Part shown: in pieces, positions 6,553-13,799 of the stretch
Numbering within the stretch: position 1 is the first letter of the stretch
How the letters are laid out: every line of letters begins with the position of its first letter
NCBI GenBank assembly: GCA_023150805.1
Contig: JAKLKF010000067.1
Location: forward strand, 1 to 32,239
From: Myxococcota bacterium
GTDB taxonomy: Bacteria; Myxococcota_A; UBA796; UBA2385
DNA: 32,239 nucleotides
Direction: 5' to 3'
Notes under the pieces: generated by a model
What the model was told of the DNA's origin: nothing
The model's input: the letters and a program-made list of their open reading frames with translations, nothing else
Database searches by the model: none
Translations under genes and position numbers: made by a program

Positions 6553-8304
6553 CTACGAGCGGCCCTGCGCCGCGCCCTCCCGGTGGGCGTAGGCCGGCAG
6601 CGTCTGCAGCCGCGGGTCGTCGACCGGGCCCCCCGCCGTGAAGTGGTACAGGTCCACCAGCCGGTCCTCGCGCCAGGCCTCGGGGCGCAGCAGGAGCTGG
6701 TGGGTGGGGTCGTCGAAGAAGCAGCCGATGCCGGTGCCGCGGATGCCGGTGGCCTCGGCCTCCAGGTAGAGCACCTGGCCGATGAGCCCGGCCTCCCAGT
6801 GCAAGCGGCGCCAGGCCCAGGGGCCCCAGCGCTGCAGGCACAGGGCCAGCTCGCCCAGCATGGCGACGGCGAAGACCCCGTCGGCGGCGATGGCCTGGCC
6901 GCAGCTCAGGCCCTGGGCCACCGCGCGCTGGTCGCCCTCGCGCAGCAGGAACAGGGGCAGGTCCGGCTCGACCGGCTCCCAGCGGAAGGCCGGGTCGAGC
7001 AGCCCGCGCTGCGCGGCCGCGGCCTCGGGATCCCGGCACAGCCAGTACAGGCCCGGCGCCAGGTCGGCGACGCGGTGCACGAAGAAGGCCAGGTGCACCC
7101 GGGGGCGCCCGGGCAGGCTGCTCCAGGGCACCGCACCCTGGCCGGGCAGCAGCCGCCGCACCACCTGCAGGAAGGCCGCGCGCGTGATGCCGGTGTGGCC
7201 GTCCATGTCGACGGCGCTGCGGCGCTGGTGGACCAGGGGGCGCAGGCCCAGCGCCGCGCCGCTGTCCTCCACCCAGGGGGGCGGCGGGTCGGCGTCGGTG
7301 GGGCCGCCCTCGCCCAGCTTGCGGCCCGCCTCGTGCGCCTGCGCGATCACGGGCCAGGCCCGCACCTCGGCCGACAGGCGGTTGGGCCGGCCCAGGAAGC
7401 GGCCCGGCGCGGGGGCCAGGATCAGGCGCCAGGCCGCCGCGTCGAAGGCCGCGTCCGCCGGGGCCAGGACCAGCAGGGCCTCGGGGCGATCCCGCTCCTC
7501 CTCGGGCTGGCCGGGGGCGGCCCGGGCCAGGCCCAGCAGGGCCTGAAGCTGCGGGTCGGTGGGCCCCTCCAGCAGGTGGGCCTGCCAGCCCAGGCCGGCG
7601 GCGGCGAAGGCGAAGGTGCCCAGGCAGTGGCCCAGGTCGAGCTGGCAGTAGCGCCAGGCCCGCTCGCCGTACTTCCAGCTCTCGCGCCACCAGATGCTGG
7701 TCAGGGCCACCAGGACGCAGGGCGCGGGCAGGCCAGCCGACAGCTCGGCCCACTCCTCCTCGGTCAGCGCGCAGCGCTGCTCCAGGGCGTGCGCGTGGGG
7801 CTGGTAGTGCCAGATCCCCGGCGCCTCCGACAGGCCCGCCACCGCCGGCGCCAGCAGGTAGCCCTCGGTGGGGTGCAGGTTCCCGCTGCTGGGGTCCACG
7901 CGCAGCGGCCAGGTGGCGTCGCCGGCCTTCTTCCAGGCCGTCAGCGCCAGCGCGTCCATGAAGAGCTGGGAGAGGGCGGCCCGGTCCAGCGGGCGCGGGG
8001 GCACGCCGCCGACCCGGCAGGCCGCCTCGTAGCGGGGCGCGGGGCCGGGGGGCACCAGGTCCAGCGGGACGGCCGGCGCGCCCTCCCAGCGCCGGAAGGG
8101 GTCGGGCTGCTGCTCCCAGTCCAGGTAGCCGGGCCCCTCGGCATAGCGGCCCGGGTGGTGCCGGGTGCGCGCGTGGTAGGCGAGCATCACCTCCTCGGGC
8201 GAGGGGGAGGGGCGCGGCGGCGGCGCAGGCGCGGGCGAGGAGGGGCCCGCCCGCCCGAGCACGCGGCGCAGGGTGGAGCGGAAGCCGGGAGGGGGTGGGG
8301 CCAT
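6553..8304 (-). CDS. SagB/ThcOx-type nitroreductase-fold dehydrogenase with duplicated domain
   Basis: 583 residues from ATG 8304. The first nitroreductase domain (about 90-340) has LRVDPSSGNLHPTEGYLL and ERAWRYCQLDLGH, hallmarks of the SagB/ThcOx FMN-dependent group. The second domain (about 375-575) repeats the layout with HQRRSAVDMDG, LAPGLYWLCRDPE and GIRGTGIGCFFDD. Family members oxidise azolines in thiazole/oxazole-modified peptides, but many orphan versions are of unknown role. No YcaO cyclodehydratase or precursor peptide is nearby, so a peptide-tailoring role is not supported by local context. The frame allows an ATG at 8337, but 8304 is preferred because the promoter-like motif at 8305-8317 would fall inside a longer gene. 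Confidence 0.85.
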   Translation of the reverse strand: MAPPPPGFRSTLRRVLGRAGPSSPAPAPPPRPSPSPEEVMLAYHARTRHHPGRYAEGPGYLDWEQQPDPFRRWEGAPAVPLDLVPPGPAPRYEAACRVGGVPPRPLDRAALSQLFMDALALTAWKKAGDATWPLRVDPSSGNLHPTEGYLLAPAVAGLSEAPGIWHYQPHAHALEQRCALTEEEWAELSAGLPAPCVLVALTSIWWRESWKYGERAWRYCQLDLGHCLGTFAFAAAGLGWQAHLLEGPTDPQLQALLGLARAAPGQPEEERDRPEALLVLAPADAAFDAAAWRLILAPAPGRFLGRPNRLSAEVRAWPVIAQAHEAGRKLGEGGPTDADPPPPWVEDSGAALGLRPLVHQRRSAVDMDGHTGITRAAFLQVVRRLLPGQGAVPWSSLPGRPRVHLAFFVHRVADLAPGLYWLCRDPEAAAAQRGLLDPAFRWEPVEPDLPLFLLREGDQRAVAQGLSCGQAIAADGVFAVAMLGELALCLQRWGPWAWRRLHWEAGLIGQVLYLEAEATGIRGTGIGCFFDDPTHQLLLRPEAWREDRLVDLYHFTAGGPVDDPRLQTLPAYAHREGAAQGRS

Positions 8305-8317
8305 GCGGCCGCATATC
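8305..8317 (-). promoter_or_regulatory. Putative leaderless promoter element of the SagB-type gene
   Basis: On the minus strand GATATGCGGCCGC directly abuts ATG 8304; TAT sits at -11 to -9. The same ATATGCRGCCGCATG block occurs at the start of the next minus-strand gene (10098), and TAT at the same distance precedes the amidase start (5671). None of the three has a Shine-Dalgarno sequence. Confidence 0.4.
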
Positions 8318-8352
8318 GGCGCCAGGGGCGAGGCCAAGGCCCACCGCGGAGC

Positions 8353-10098
8353 TCAGCGCCCGCCCAGCATGCCCTCGAAGACCGCCACCATCCGCCCGTC
8401 CCCCTCGGCCTGCGCGGCGGCCAGCCCCTCCCTCGCCGCCGCCAGGGCCGCCTCCCGCCGGCCCGACGCCGCCTGGGCCTGGGCCAGCGTCGCCCACAGG
8501 GCCGGGGGCACGGCCTCGCCGCCCGCCCGGTGCAGCGCCACGGCCTGCTCGGCCAGGTCGACCGCGGCCAGCGGGTCCCGCACCGCCGGGTCGCGGCTGC
8601 GGGCCCGCAGGTCGGAGAGCGCGGCCAGGACCGGGCCCTGGGCCGGGTCGCGCGCCAGGGCCGCCTGGTAGTGGGCCGCCGCGGCGGCGTCCTGGCCCGA
8701 CAGGTCCAGGGCCACGCCCAGGTCCAGCGTGACGTCCCGGTCCCCGGGCGCCAGGGCGTGGGCGGTGGAGAGGTGGTCGAGGCCCTCGGCCACCTGACCG
8801 CGGTCGAGCAGCAGCACGCCCAGGTTGGCGTGGGCCATGAAGGCGCCGGGGTTGCAGGCAGTGGTGGCGCGGAAGAGGGTCTCGGCGTCGACGTAGTGCG
8901 CGGCCTGGGCGCGGGTCAGGCCGAGCAGGGCCAGCGCCGGCAAGGCGACCAGGGCGGGCCGCACGAAGCGGGGCAGGCGCGCCGCGGGACCCGCCAGCGC
9001 GTGGCAGGCGGCGGCCAGCAGCACGGGCGTGGCGTGGTAGGCCCAGTGGTCGGCGACGAAGGAGAAGCGGAAGGCGTAGACGTCCACGAAGCCGAGCGCC
9101 GGCGAGAGGATGCCCAGGAACAGGGCCACGACCGTGACCGGCCCGCGCCCCAGCCGGCGGCGCGCCAGGAACAGGCCGAGCAGCAGGCCCAGCGCCGCGA
9201 CCGGCGCCGCCCCCTGGGCCAGGGAGGAGGGTTCCAACGTCCACCGCGGGTGGATGAAGCAGCTCGGCCGCGGGACCAGCACCTGGCCGGCGTAGAACCA
9301 GGCCGCCCGCCCCGCCACCAGCAGGCGCTCGGCCGCGGAGAGCGCCCACTCCTGGCCGGCGGCTCCGACCTCGACCCGCTCCATCCAGGCCGTGACCCCC
9401 GCCAGCGCGCCGGCCAGCCCCAGCCCCGGCAGGCCCAGGCCCAGGGTCCACCCGCGGCCCAGGCCGGCGCGGCCGTGCCGCCAGGCCCGCAGCACCAGCA
9501 CCACCGCCGGCAGCGGCGCCACCGCCGTCTTGGCCAGCAGGGCCAGCAGGAACAGCCCCGCCGCCAGCAGCGCCCGCCCGGGCCGGTCCCGCGGGCGCGC
9601 CGGCGCCGCGACCAGCAGGGGCAGCAGCGCCCACAGGCTGCCCAGCGCCAGGGCCAGCGACAGGACGTTCTTGCGCTCGGTGATCCAGGCCACCGACTCC
9701 ACCCCGACCGGGTGCAGCGCGAACAGCAGGGCCGCCGCGTAGGCCCCGCGCAGGCCCAGGCCCGCCAGCACCCGCCACAGCAGGGTGGCCGAGAGCGCGT
9801 GCAGCCCCACGTTGACCAGGTGGTGGCCCAGCGGCGCCTGCCCCCACAGCCGCTGCTCCAGCCAGAAGCTGGTGAGGGTCAGCGGGTAGTACTGGTGGAA
9901 GGCCCGCGGCTCCAGCCAGGTGCGGGCCAGCCCGCCCGGCTCGACCAGGAGCGGGTTCTGCACGATCCAGTCCTGGTCGTCCCAGATGTAGCCGCCGCGC
10001 AGGGCCGGCTGGTAGGCCAGCAGGCAGGCCAATGACAGCAGGAGCCCCCCGGCCAGGACCTGGCCGAGCGGGGCCCAGCGATCGGCCTGCGCGCGCAT
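8353..10098 (-). CDS. TMTC-like polytopic membrane protein with C-terminal TPR repeats
   Basis: 581 residues. The N-terminal part is multi-spanning (first segment about 15-35) and has the features of bacterial TMTC / PMT-like glycosyltransferase-fold proteins: WDDQDWIVQNPLL after the first helix, YYPLTLTSFWLE, HHLVNVGLHAL, then ALLFALHPVGVESVAWITERKNVL. The C-terminal third (about 410-575) is soluble TPR sequence, including FMAHANLGVLLLDRG and DVTLDLGVALDLSGQDAAAA. TMTC relatives in animals are O-mannosyltransferases; a sugar-transfer role here is by family analogy only. The acidic pair in the WDD motif is conserved. Start at ATG 10098 has no Shine-Dalgarno but carries the TAT element. Confidence 0.82.
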   Translation of the reverse strand: MRAQADRWAPLGQVLAGGLLLSLACLLAYQPALRGGYIWDDQDWIVQNPLLVEPGGLARTWLEPRAFHQYYPLTLTSFWLEQRLWGQAPLGHHLVNVGLHALSATLLWRVLAGLGLRGAYAAALLFALHPVGVESVAWITERKNVLSLALALGSLWALLPLLVAAPARPRDRPGRALLAAGLFLLALLAKTAVAPLPAVVLVLRAWRHGRAGLGRGWTLGLGLPGLGLAGALAGVTAWMERVEVGAAGQEWALSAAERLLVAGRAAWFYAGQVLVPRPSCFIHPRWTLEPSSLAQGAAPVAALGLLLGLFLARRRLGRGPVTVVALFLGILSPALGFVDVYAFRFSFVADHWAYHATPVLLAAACHALAGPAARLPRFVRPALVALPALALLGLTRAQAAHYVDAETLFRATTACNPGAFMAHANLGVLLLDRGQVAEGLDHLSTAHALAPGDRDVTLDLGVALDLSGQDAAAAAHYQAALARDPAQGPVLAALSDLRARSRDPAVRDPLAAVDLAEQAVALHRAGGEAVPPALWATLAQAQAASGRREAALAAAREGLAAAQAEGDGRMVAVFEGMLGGR

Positions 10099-10111
10099 GC
10101 GGCTGCATATT
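10099..10111 (-). promoter_or_regulatory. Putative leaderless promoter element of the TMTC-like gene
   Basis: On the minus strand AATATGCAGCCGC directly abuts ATG 10098. It matches the element at 8305-8317 in 14 of 15 positions when the ATG is included. TAT is at -11 to -9, and no ribosome-binding sequence is seen. Confidence 0.4.
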
Positions 10112-10141
10112 GCGCGGATCGCCGCAGGGGGCGGGGCGCCG

Positions 10142-10900
10142 TCAGAGCAGGATCAGCTCGCCCGTGCCGCTGCTGTCGCTGTCCACGGTGCCGCCGCCCG
10201 CCAGGATGACGTCGCCGGAGCCCGAGATGTCCACCTCGGCGTGGCCGGTCACGGTCAACCGGACACTGCCGGAGCCGGACACCACGATCTCGGCCTCCGT
10301 TGCGGCCAGGTCCAGCGCGTCGATGCCGCCGGAGCCCGAGCTGGTCAGCCGCGCGCAGTCGGCCGCGCCGCCCGCGAAGAGGGTGCCCGAGCCCGAGGAC
10401 GCCAGCTCCACGCAGGCGCTGAGGACCTGCGAGACGTGGATGTCCCCGGAGCCCGAGGTCGAGGCCTGCTCCAGCGGGAAGGCCCCGCCGCTGGCCTCCA
10501 CGTCGCCCGACCCGGAGCAGGACAGCGTGGCGAGATCCGGGAAGTCGCCCTGGGCCCGGCTGTCTCCCGAGCCCGAGGACGAGAGCGCGCGCAGGGTGGG
10601 CGTGGTGAGGTCGACCCGGCAGGCGGTGTCCGGCGCCAGGCTGACGCCCGCATCGGTGCGGATGCGCAGCTCGCCGCCGTCGACCTCGGTGCGGATGTAC
10701 TCCAGCAGGTTGTCGTCGCAGGTCACCGACACGGACTGCTCGGCCGCGAAGGTCGCCGCGACGTCGACCAGGGTCTCGTTGGACACCGAGTGGAAGGCGC
10801 CGGGCTGGCGGCTCTCGGTGGCGGGGACTCCGCTGCCCTCGATGACGTGGCAGGCGGTGGGGAGGATGCAGAGAGCGAACAGGGGGATGACGCGTCGCAT
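10142..10900 (-). CDS. DUF2807 (GIN domain) lipoprotein with SGSG ladder
   Basis: 252 residues. The N-terminus MRRVIPLFALCILPTAC is a lipoprotein signal ending at C17. The body opens with SRQPGAFHSVSNETLVDVAA, typical of the head of DUF2807 proteins, followed by about eight S-S/G-G-S-G turns (SSSGSGDS, SCSGSGDV, STSGSGDI, VVSGSGSV, DISGSGDV and others) every 15-25 residues. This periodicity fits the right-handed beta-helix of the family; the exact role is not established. The start at 10900 is chosen for TGGAGGC six bases upstream and for the signal peptide; the ATG at 10927 would put nine extra residues ahead of it. A TTCGGC-N17-TCTATG sequence upstream is a weak promoter candidate. Confidence 0.88.
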   Translation of the reverse strand: MRRVIPLFALCILPTACHVIEGSGVPATESRQPGAFHSVSNETLVDVAATFAAEQSVSVTCDDNLLEYIRTEVDGGELRIRTDAGVSLAPDTACRVDLTTPTLRALSSSGSGDSRAQGDFPDLATLSCSGSGDVEASGGAFPLEQASTSGSGDIHVSQVLSACVELASSGSGTLFAGGAADCARLTSSGSGGIDALDLAATEAEIVVSGSGSVRLTVTGHAEVDISGSGDVILAGGGTVDSDSSGTGELILL

Positions 10901-10981
10901 GGGGGCCTCCAGCGATGTCATAGACACCGGGCGCCCGGAGAGCCGAACCTCGGCCAGGGTGACCCCCTCTGCGCCTCCCGG

Positions 10982-11647
10982 CTACTCCACGGTGAAGCGC
11001 AGGCGGAAGGCCGCGTCGCCCAGGGACAGGCAGTCCCGCGGCCAGATCCACCAGGCGCCGGCGCCGGTCAGGTCCGCCGGCTGGTTGCCCCACCAGCCGG
11101 TCGCGGCGGCCACGTCGCAGCCCAGGCCGGTCCCCCAGCCGCTGTCGTCGAAGGCCGGGTCCTTCCACGCGTTGCCACCCGGGTCGCCGTCGTGCACCCG
11201 CCAGGACCCGTCGCCGGTCCGCGCGACGACCCGCCCCTCGACCTGCACCTCGGCGATGAAGCCGCTGATCGCCTGGTGGGCGTCAGTGGCGTAGACCGCC
11301 AGCACGTGCTCGCCGCACTCCAGCTCCACCTCGTTCCAGGTCGTCTGCCACCACTGCTCGACCGGCCCCAGCTCCTGGCCGCCCACCCAGGCGGTCCAGA
11401 TGTCGTCGGCCGCCAGGCCGAAGCGCACGGTGCGGGTCTCCTCGCAGGGGTCGCCCTCGGTCTCGGGATCGGTGGGCCCGCCGGGCTGGCCGCCGTCGCC
11501 GCCGCCTCCCCCGCCGCCGTCGCCCTCCTCCCCGGGTCGGCCGGTGTCGAGCGGGTCGAGGTTGCCGGGCGCCGGGTTCGCGAAGCCGTAGTCCGAGCAG
11601 GCGGCGAGGAGGGGGAGCAGGGCGGCGAGGGGCAGCAGGCGGGGCAT
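10982..11647 (-). CDS. Secreted lipoprotein with galactose-binding-like C-terminal domain
   Basis: 221 residues. MPRLLPLAALLPLLAAC is a lipoprotein signal with lipobox LAAC (C17). A low-complexity linker follows (GEEGDGGGGGGGDGGQPGG), then a domain from about residue 70 containing VRFGLAADDIWTAWVGG, WNEVELECGEHVLAVYA, a WKDPAFDDSGWGTG motif and GAWWIWPRDC near the end. The DDSGW-type motif is common in jelly-roll carbohydrate-binding modules, so ligand binding at the cell surface is plausible (inference). Three or more cysteines may form disulfides. The start ATG 11647 has GGTGGAGGC upstream, nearly the same context as the DUF2807 gene. The frame continues upstream, antisense-like, to 12463 and is not coding there. 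Confidence 0.78.
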   Translation of the reverse strand: MPRLLPLAALLPLLAACSDYGFANPAPGNLDPLDTGRPGEEGDGGGGGGGDGGQPGGPTDPETEGDPCEETRTVRFGLAADDIWTAWVGGQELGPVEQWWQTTWNEVELECGEHVLAVYATDAHQAISGFIAEVQVEGRVVARTGDGSWRVHDGDPGGNAWKDPAFDDSGWGTGLGCDVAAATGWWGNQPADLTGAGAWWIWPRDCLSLGDAAFRLRFTVE

Positions 11648-11743
11648 GGGGGCCTCCACCGTCCCCACACAGCAAGGCTCGTGCCGGCGAGGCGAGGCAG
11701 CGGGCGCGCGCATCCGGGCTCCGGGGCGGGGCATGCGCTCCCC

Positions 11744-11771
11744 AGCCGGGTGGGGCAGGGCTGCCCCGGCT
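11744..11771 (-). terminator. GC-rich hairpin downstream of SRPBCC-like gene
   Basis: Inverted repeat AGCCGGG (11744-11750) / CCCGGCT (11765-11771) with inner GGGGCA / TGCCCC pairing possible as an alternative. It lies 13 bases past the stop of the gene at 11785 on the minus strand, with no T-run. Weak terminator candidate. Confidence 0.3.
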
Positions 11772-11784
11772 CCCGGCGCCCCCC

Positions 11785-12441
11785 TCAGCCCTGCCAGGCC
11801 GCCTCGGCCCGCTCCTTGATGCCCAGGAGCATCCGCCGGTCCATCACGAAGCCCACGCCCTCGGTCAGCCAGGGGCCCATCACCAGCCGCTCCCGGGCGC
11901 CCGCGCTCGCCGGCAGGCGGCTGCGGAAGCGGCTCTTCACGCGGCAGCGGCCAGCGGGCAGCGGCTGGACCTGGAAGAGCCAGCTCACGCGCGGCATCGG
12001 CCCTCCCTCGGTGCCCCCCAGGGCCACCATGTGCGCGCCCGGGACGACCTCGACCAGGGACAGGGGCGGCATGTCCGGGTGCAGGCGCAGGCCGTCGCCG
12101 ACCCGCGGCTGCGCCCACTCCTCGTGCACCCGGTCGGCGTTCTCGACCTGGCAGCCCACCAGGTTCTCCAGGACGGCGTAGCTGTAGAAGCCGGCCTTCT
12201 CCTGGCCCACCTGGGCCACCCAGGGCCAGGCCGCCAGCGGGGGCACGGCGATGTCCACGGCGTGGGTCCAGCTCCAGTCGGGGTGCGCGACCAGGCCGTC
12301 GCCGGGGTGCGGGGCCGCGGCCTCCTCCTCCGTCAGGCCCCAGTGGGCGCGCACCGGGCGCAGGAAGGGGGTGACCAGGTCCAGGGCGATGCCGGCGGCG
12401 CCGAGCAGCCCCTCGCCGAGGTCGCGAGCCGAAGCGTGCAT
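11785..12441 (-). CDS. SRPBCC-like protein of unknown function
   Basis: 218 residues from ATG 12441, preceded by TGGAGGT. After a hydrophobic helix (LLGAAGIALDLVTPFL) comes HWGLTEEEAAAPHPGDGLV and DWSWTHAVDIAVPPLAAWPWVAQVGQ, the pattern of SRPBCC/polyketide-cyclase-like proteins that start with a membrane-proximal helix and a W-x-W-P-W-x-x-Q motif. The rest alternates strands (LSLVEVVPGAHMVAL, SWLFQVQPLPAGRCRVKSRF) and ends with a long helix (MDRRMLLGIKERAEAAW), as in the family. Ligand and role unknown. It lies 77 bases downstream of the small membrane-protein gene on the same strand. Confidence 0.75.
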   Translation of the reverse strand: MHASARDLGEGLLGAAGIALDLVTPFLRPVRAHWGLTEEEAAAPHPGDGLVAHPDWSWTHAVDIAVPPLAAWPWVAQVGQEKAGFYSYAVLENLVGCQVENADRVHEEWAQPRVGDGLRLHPDMPPLSLVEVVPGAHMVALGGTEGGPMPRVSWLFQVQPLPAGRCRVKSRFRSRLPASAGARERLVMGPWLTEGVGFVMDRRMLLGIKERAEAAWQG

Positions 12442-12518
12442 GGAGACCTCCAGGGGCCGACACCTTGCCCTCGCCAGCCTCCGGTCGCTTGGGGCGACTT
12501 GTCGCGCCCCGCGTGGGC

Positions 12519-12875
12519 TCAGCCCTCGAACTGCGCGCGCCCCTCGGCGTTGAGCATGGCGTACAGCAGCAGCACGCCGAAGGGCATGCAGCCGCTGGGC
12601 GCGTAGATCCCGCCCAGGATGATGGTCATGATCCAGGCCCACTTCGCCCGCCGGCCCAGGCCCCACGCGGCGACGAAGTTGAGCAGGCCGAAGCCGGCGG
12701 CGACGACGAGGATGAACAGGCTGAAGCCCAGGGCCACCGCGGGGGGCACCTCGTTGCCGTCGGCGGCGGCCATCATCGGGAAGAGCGGGATCATCACGAT
12801 CCCCAGCAGCAGGTAGCAGGCGCCGACGAAGACCAGGGTGACCTGGCTCCAGGTGATGAAGCGGCTCTTGGGCAT
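12519..12875 (-). CDS. Small membrane protein, unknown function
   Basis: 118 residues with three to four hydrophobic segments: about 14-34 (VFVGACYLLLGIVMIPLFP), 46-68 (AVALGFSLFILVVAAGFGLL), 78-92 (WAWIMTIILGGIYAPSG) and 95-107. ATG 12875 is preceded by GCGGAGGAG. No family motif is recognised; the spacing resembles small DUF membrane proteins with an RRAKWAW turn between helices. It is followed by the SRPBCC-like gene on the same strand and preceded by the TauE/SafE gene with a 40-base gap, so it may share that transcript. Confidence 0.72.
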   Translation of the reverse strand: MPKSRFITWSQVTLVFVGACYLLLGIVMIPLFPMMAAADGNEVPPAVALGFSLFILVVAAGFGLLNFVAAWGLGRRAKWAWIMTIILGGIYAPSGCMPFGVLLLYAMLNAEGRAQFEG

Positions 12876-12915
12876 GGCGGTCTCCTCCGCGCGCGCATGC
12901 TGCCATGGGCGGCCC

Positions 12916-13644
12916 TCAAGCCCACAGCTCGCCCACGGCCAGCACCAGGCTGACCACCAGCGCGACCTGCTGCACCCTGCCCTGGGCCCGGTCTCCCACC
13001 CCGGCGAAGACGCGGTCGCCCAGCAGGTTGCCCGCGGTGATGGCCAGCGCCAGGCCCACGCCGACCTGGAGGGCGCGCGCGTCGGCCACGCCGCCCAGCC
13101 CGTAGGCGAGCAGCCGGCTGCTGTGCAGGGCGACCGCGACGGTGGCCATGGTCGCGACGTAGGGCCGCCCCGCCAGGCCGCGGGCCATGAGCGCCGGGCC
13201 CAGCACCACGCCCGCGCCGCCACCGGTGCCGGTCAAGGCGCCGGCCAGGGCGCCCATCCAGGGCACGGCGCGGGTCGGCGCCCGCCAGCGCAGCCGCCCG
13301 GTCGACGAGAGCAGGCCCAGCCCGCCGACGCCGACCAGGGCAATGCCCAGCGCCAGAGGGGGCAGCCCGGCGGCCAGCAGCCCGACCAGGAAGGCGGCCG
13401 GCGCCGCGCCGCCGAGCAGCAGCAGCGCCGTGCGCCGATCCACCTCGCGGCGGTAGAGCAGCGCGCGGTGCAGGTTGCCCAGCAGCAGGGCCGGCGCGGT
13501 CCAGGCCAGCGCCGTGTGCGGGTCGTAGAGCAGGCCCAGGGCGCCCAGGAGGACCAGGCCGCCGCCCTGGCCCGCCAGGGTGGTCAGCGTCCCGGCGAGC
13601 AGGCCCAGCAGGCCCAGCAGCAGCAGGGAGAGGGGATCCGACAC
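12916..13644 (-). CDS. TauE/SafE (TSUP) family membrane transporter
   Basis: 242 residues, GTG start at 13644 with CTGGAGG nine bases ahead. Two similar halves of hydrophobic helices are seen, each with the glycine-rich family element: LAGTLTTLAGQGGGLVLLGAL in the first half and LAGALTGTGGGAGVVLGPAL in the second. TSUP proteins move sulfite, sulfonates, sulfoacetate or related organic anions; the substrate here cannot be read. An ATG at 13719 is in frame, but the likely promoter (13667-13696) lies downstream of it, so the GTG is chosen. Divergent from a LysR regulator over an inverted-repeat operator, which suggests inducible control. Confidence 0.88.
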   Translation of the reverse strand: MSDPLSLLLLGLLGLLAGTLTTLAGQGGGLVLLGALGLLYDPHTALAWTAPALLLGNLHRALLYRREVDRRTALLLLGGAAPAAFLVGLLAAGLPPLALGIALVGVGGLGLLSSTGRLRWRAPTRAVPWMGALAGALTGTGGGAGVVLGPALMARGLAGRPYVATMATVAVALHSSRLLAYGLGGVADARALQVGVGLALAITAGNLLGDRVFAGVGDRAQGRVQQVALVVSLVLAVGELWA

Positions 13645-13666
13645 GGCGCCTCCAGGAGACGCCCGG

Positions 13667-13696
13667 AAAGTAGGCCCGCGCCACCAATCGAACCAA
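13667..13696 (-). promoter_or_regulatory. Sigma-70-like promoter of the TauE/SafE gene
   Basis: On the minus strand TTGGTT (13696-13691), an 18-base spacer, then TACTTT (13672-13667), followed by the ribosome site and GTG 13644. The -35 box overlaps the LysR-type operator, so a bound regulator would act directly at this promoter. Confidence 0.5.
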
Positions 13697-13703
13697 TCGA
13701 TTG
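13683..13703. promoter_or_regulatory. LysR-type operator in the divergent gap
   Basis: Perfect inverted repeat CAATCGA (13685-13691), spacer ACCAA, TCGATTG (13697-13703). It also contains a tandem direct repeat ACCAATCGA ACCAATCGA (13683-13700). It is the only AT-rich patch in the region and lies between the TauE/SafE gene and the LysR gene, where LysR-family proteins normally bind. Confidence 0.6.
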
Positions 13704-13799
13704 TTTTACTTGCATCCATCAGCTCGGTCTATGTTCACGCCATCCCCGCGGCGCCGTCTCCGCCAGGCCGCCGGTCCCCGCCCTCGGAAGAGCCCCCCC

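Noticed and set aside
5783..10108. 1441-codon minus-strand open frame, and a 1374-codon plus-strand frame over nearly the same span
   Set aside because: Both are Ala/Gly/Pro/Arg-rich shadows of the SagB-type and TMTC-like genes, caused by GC-rich third positions; no domain is visible in either.
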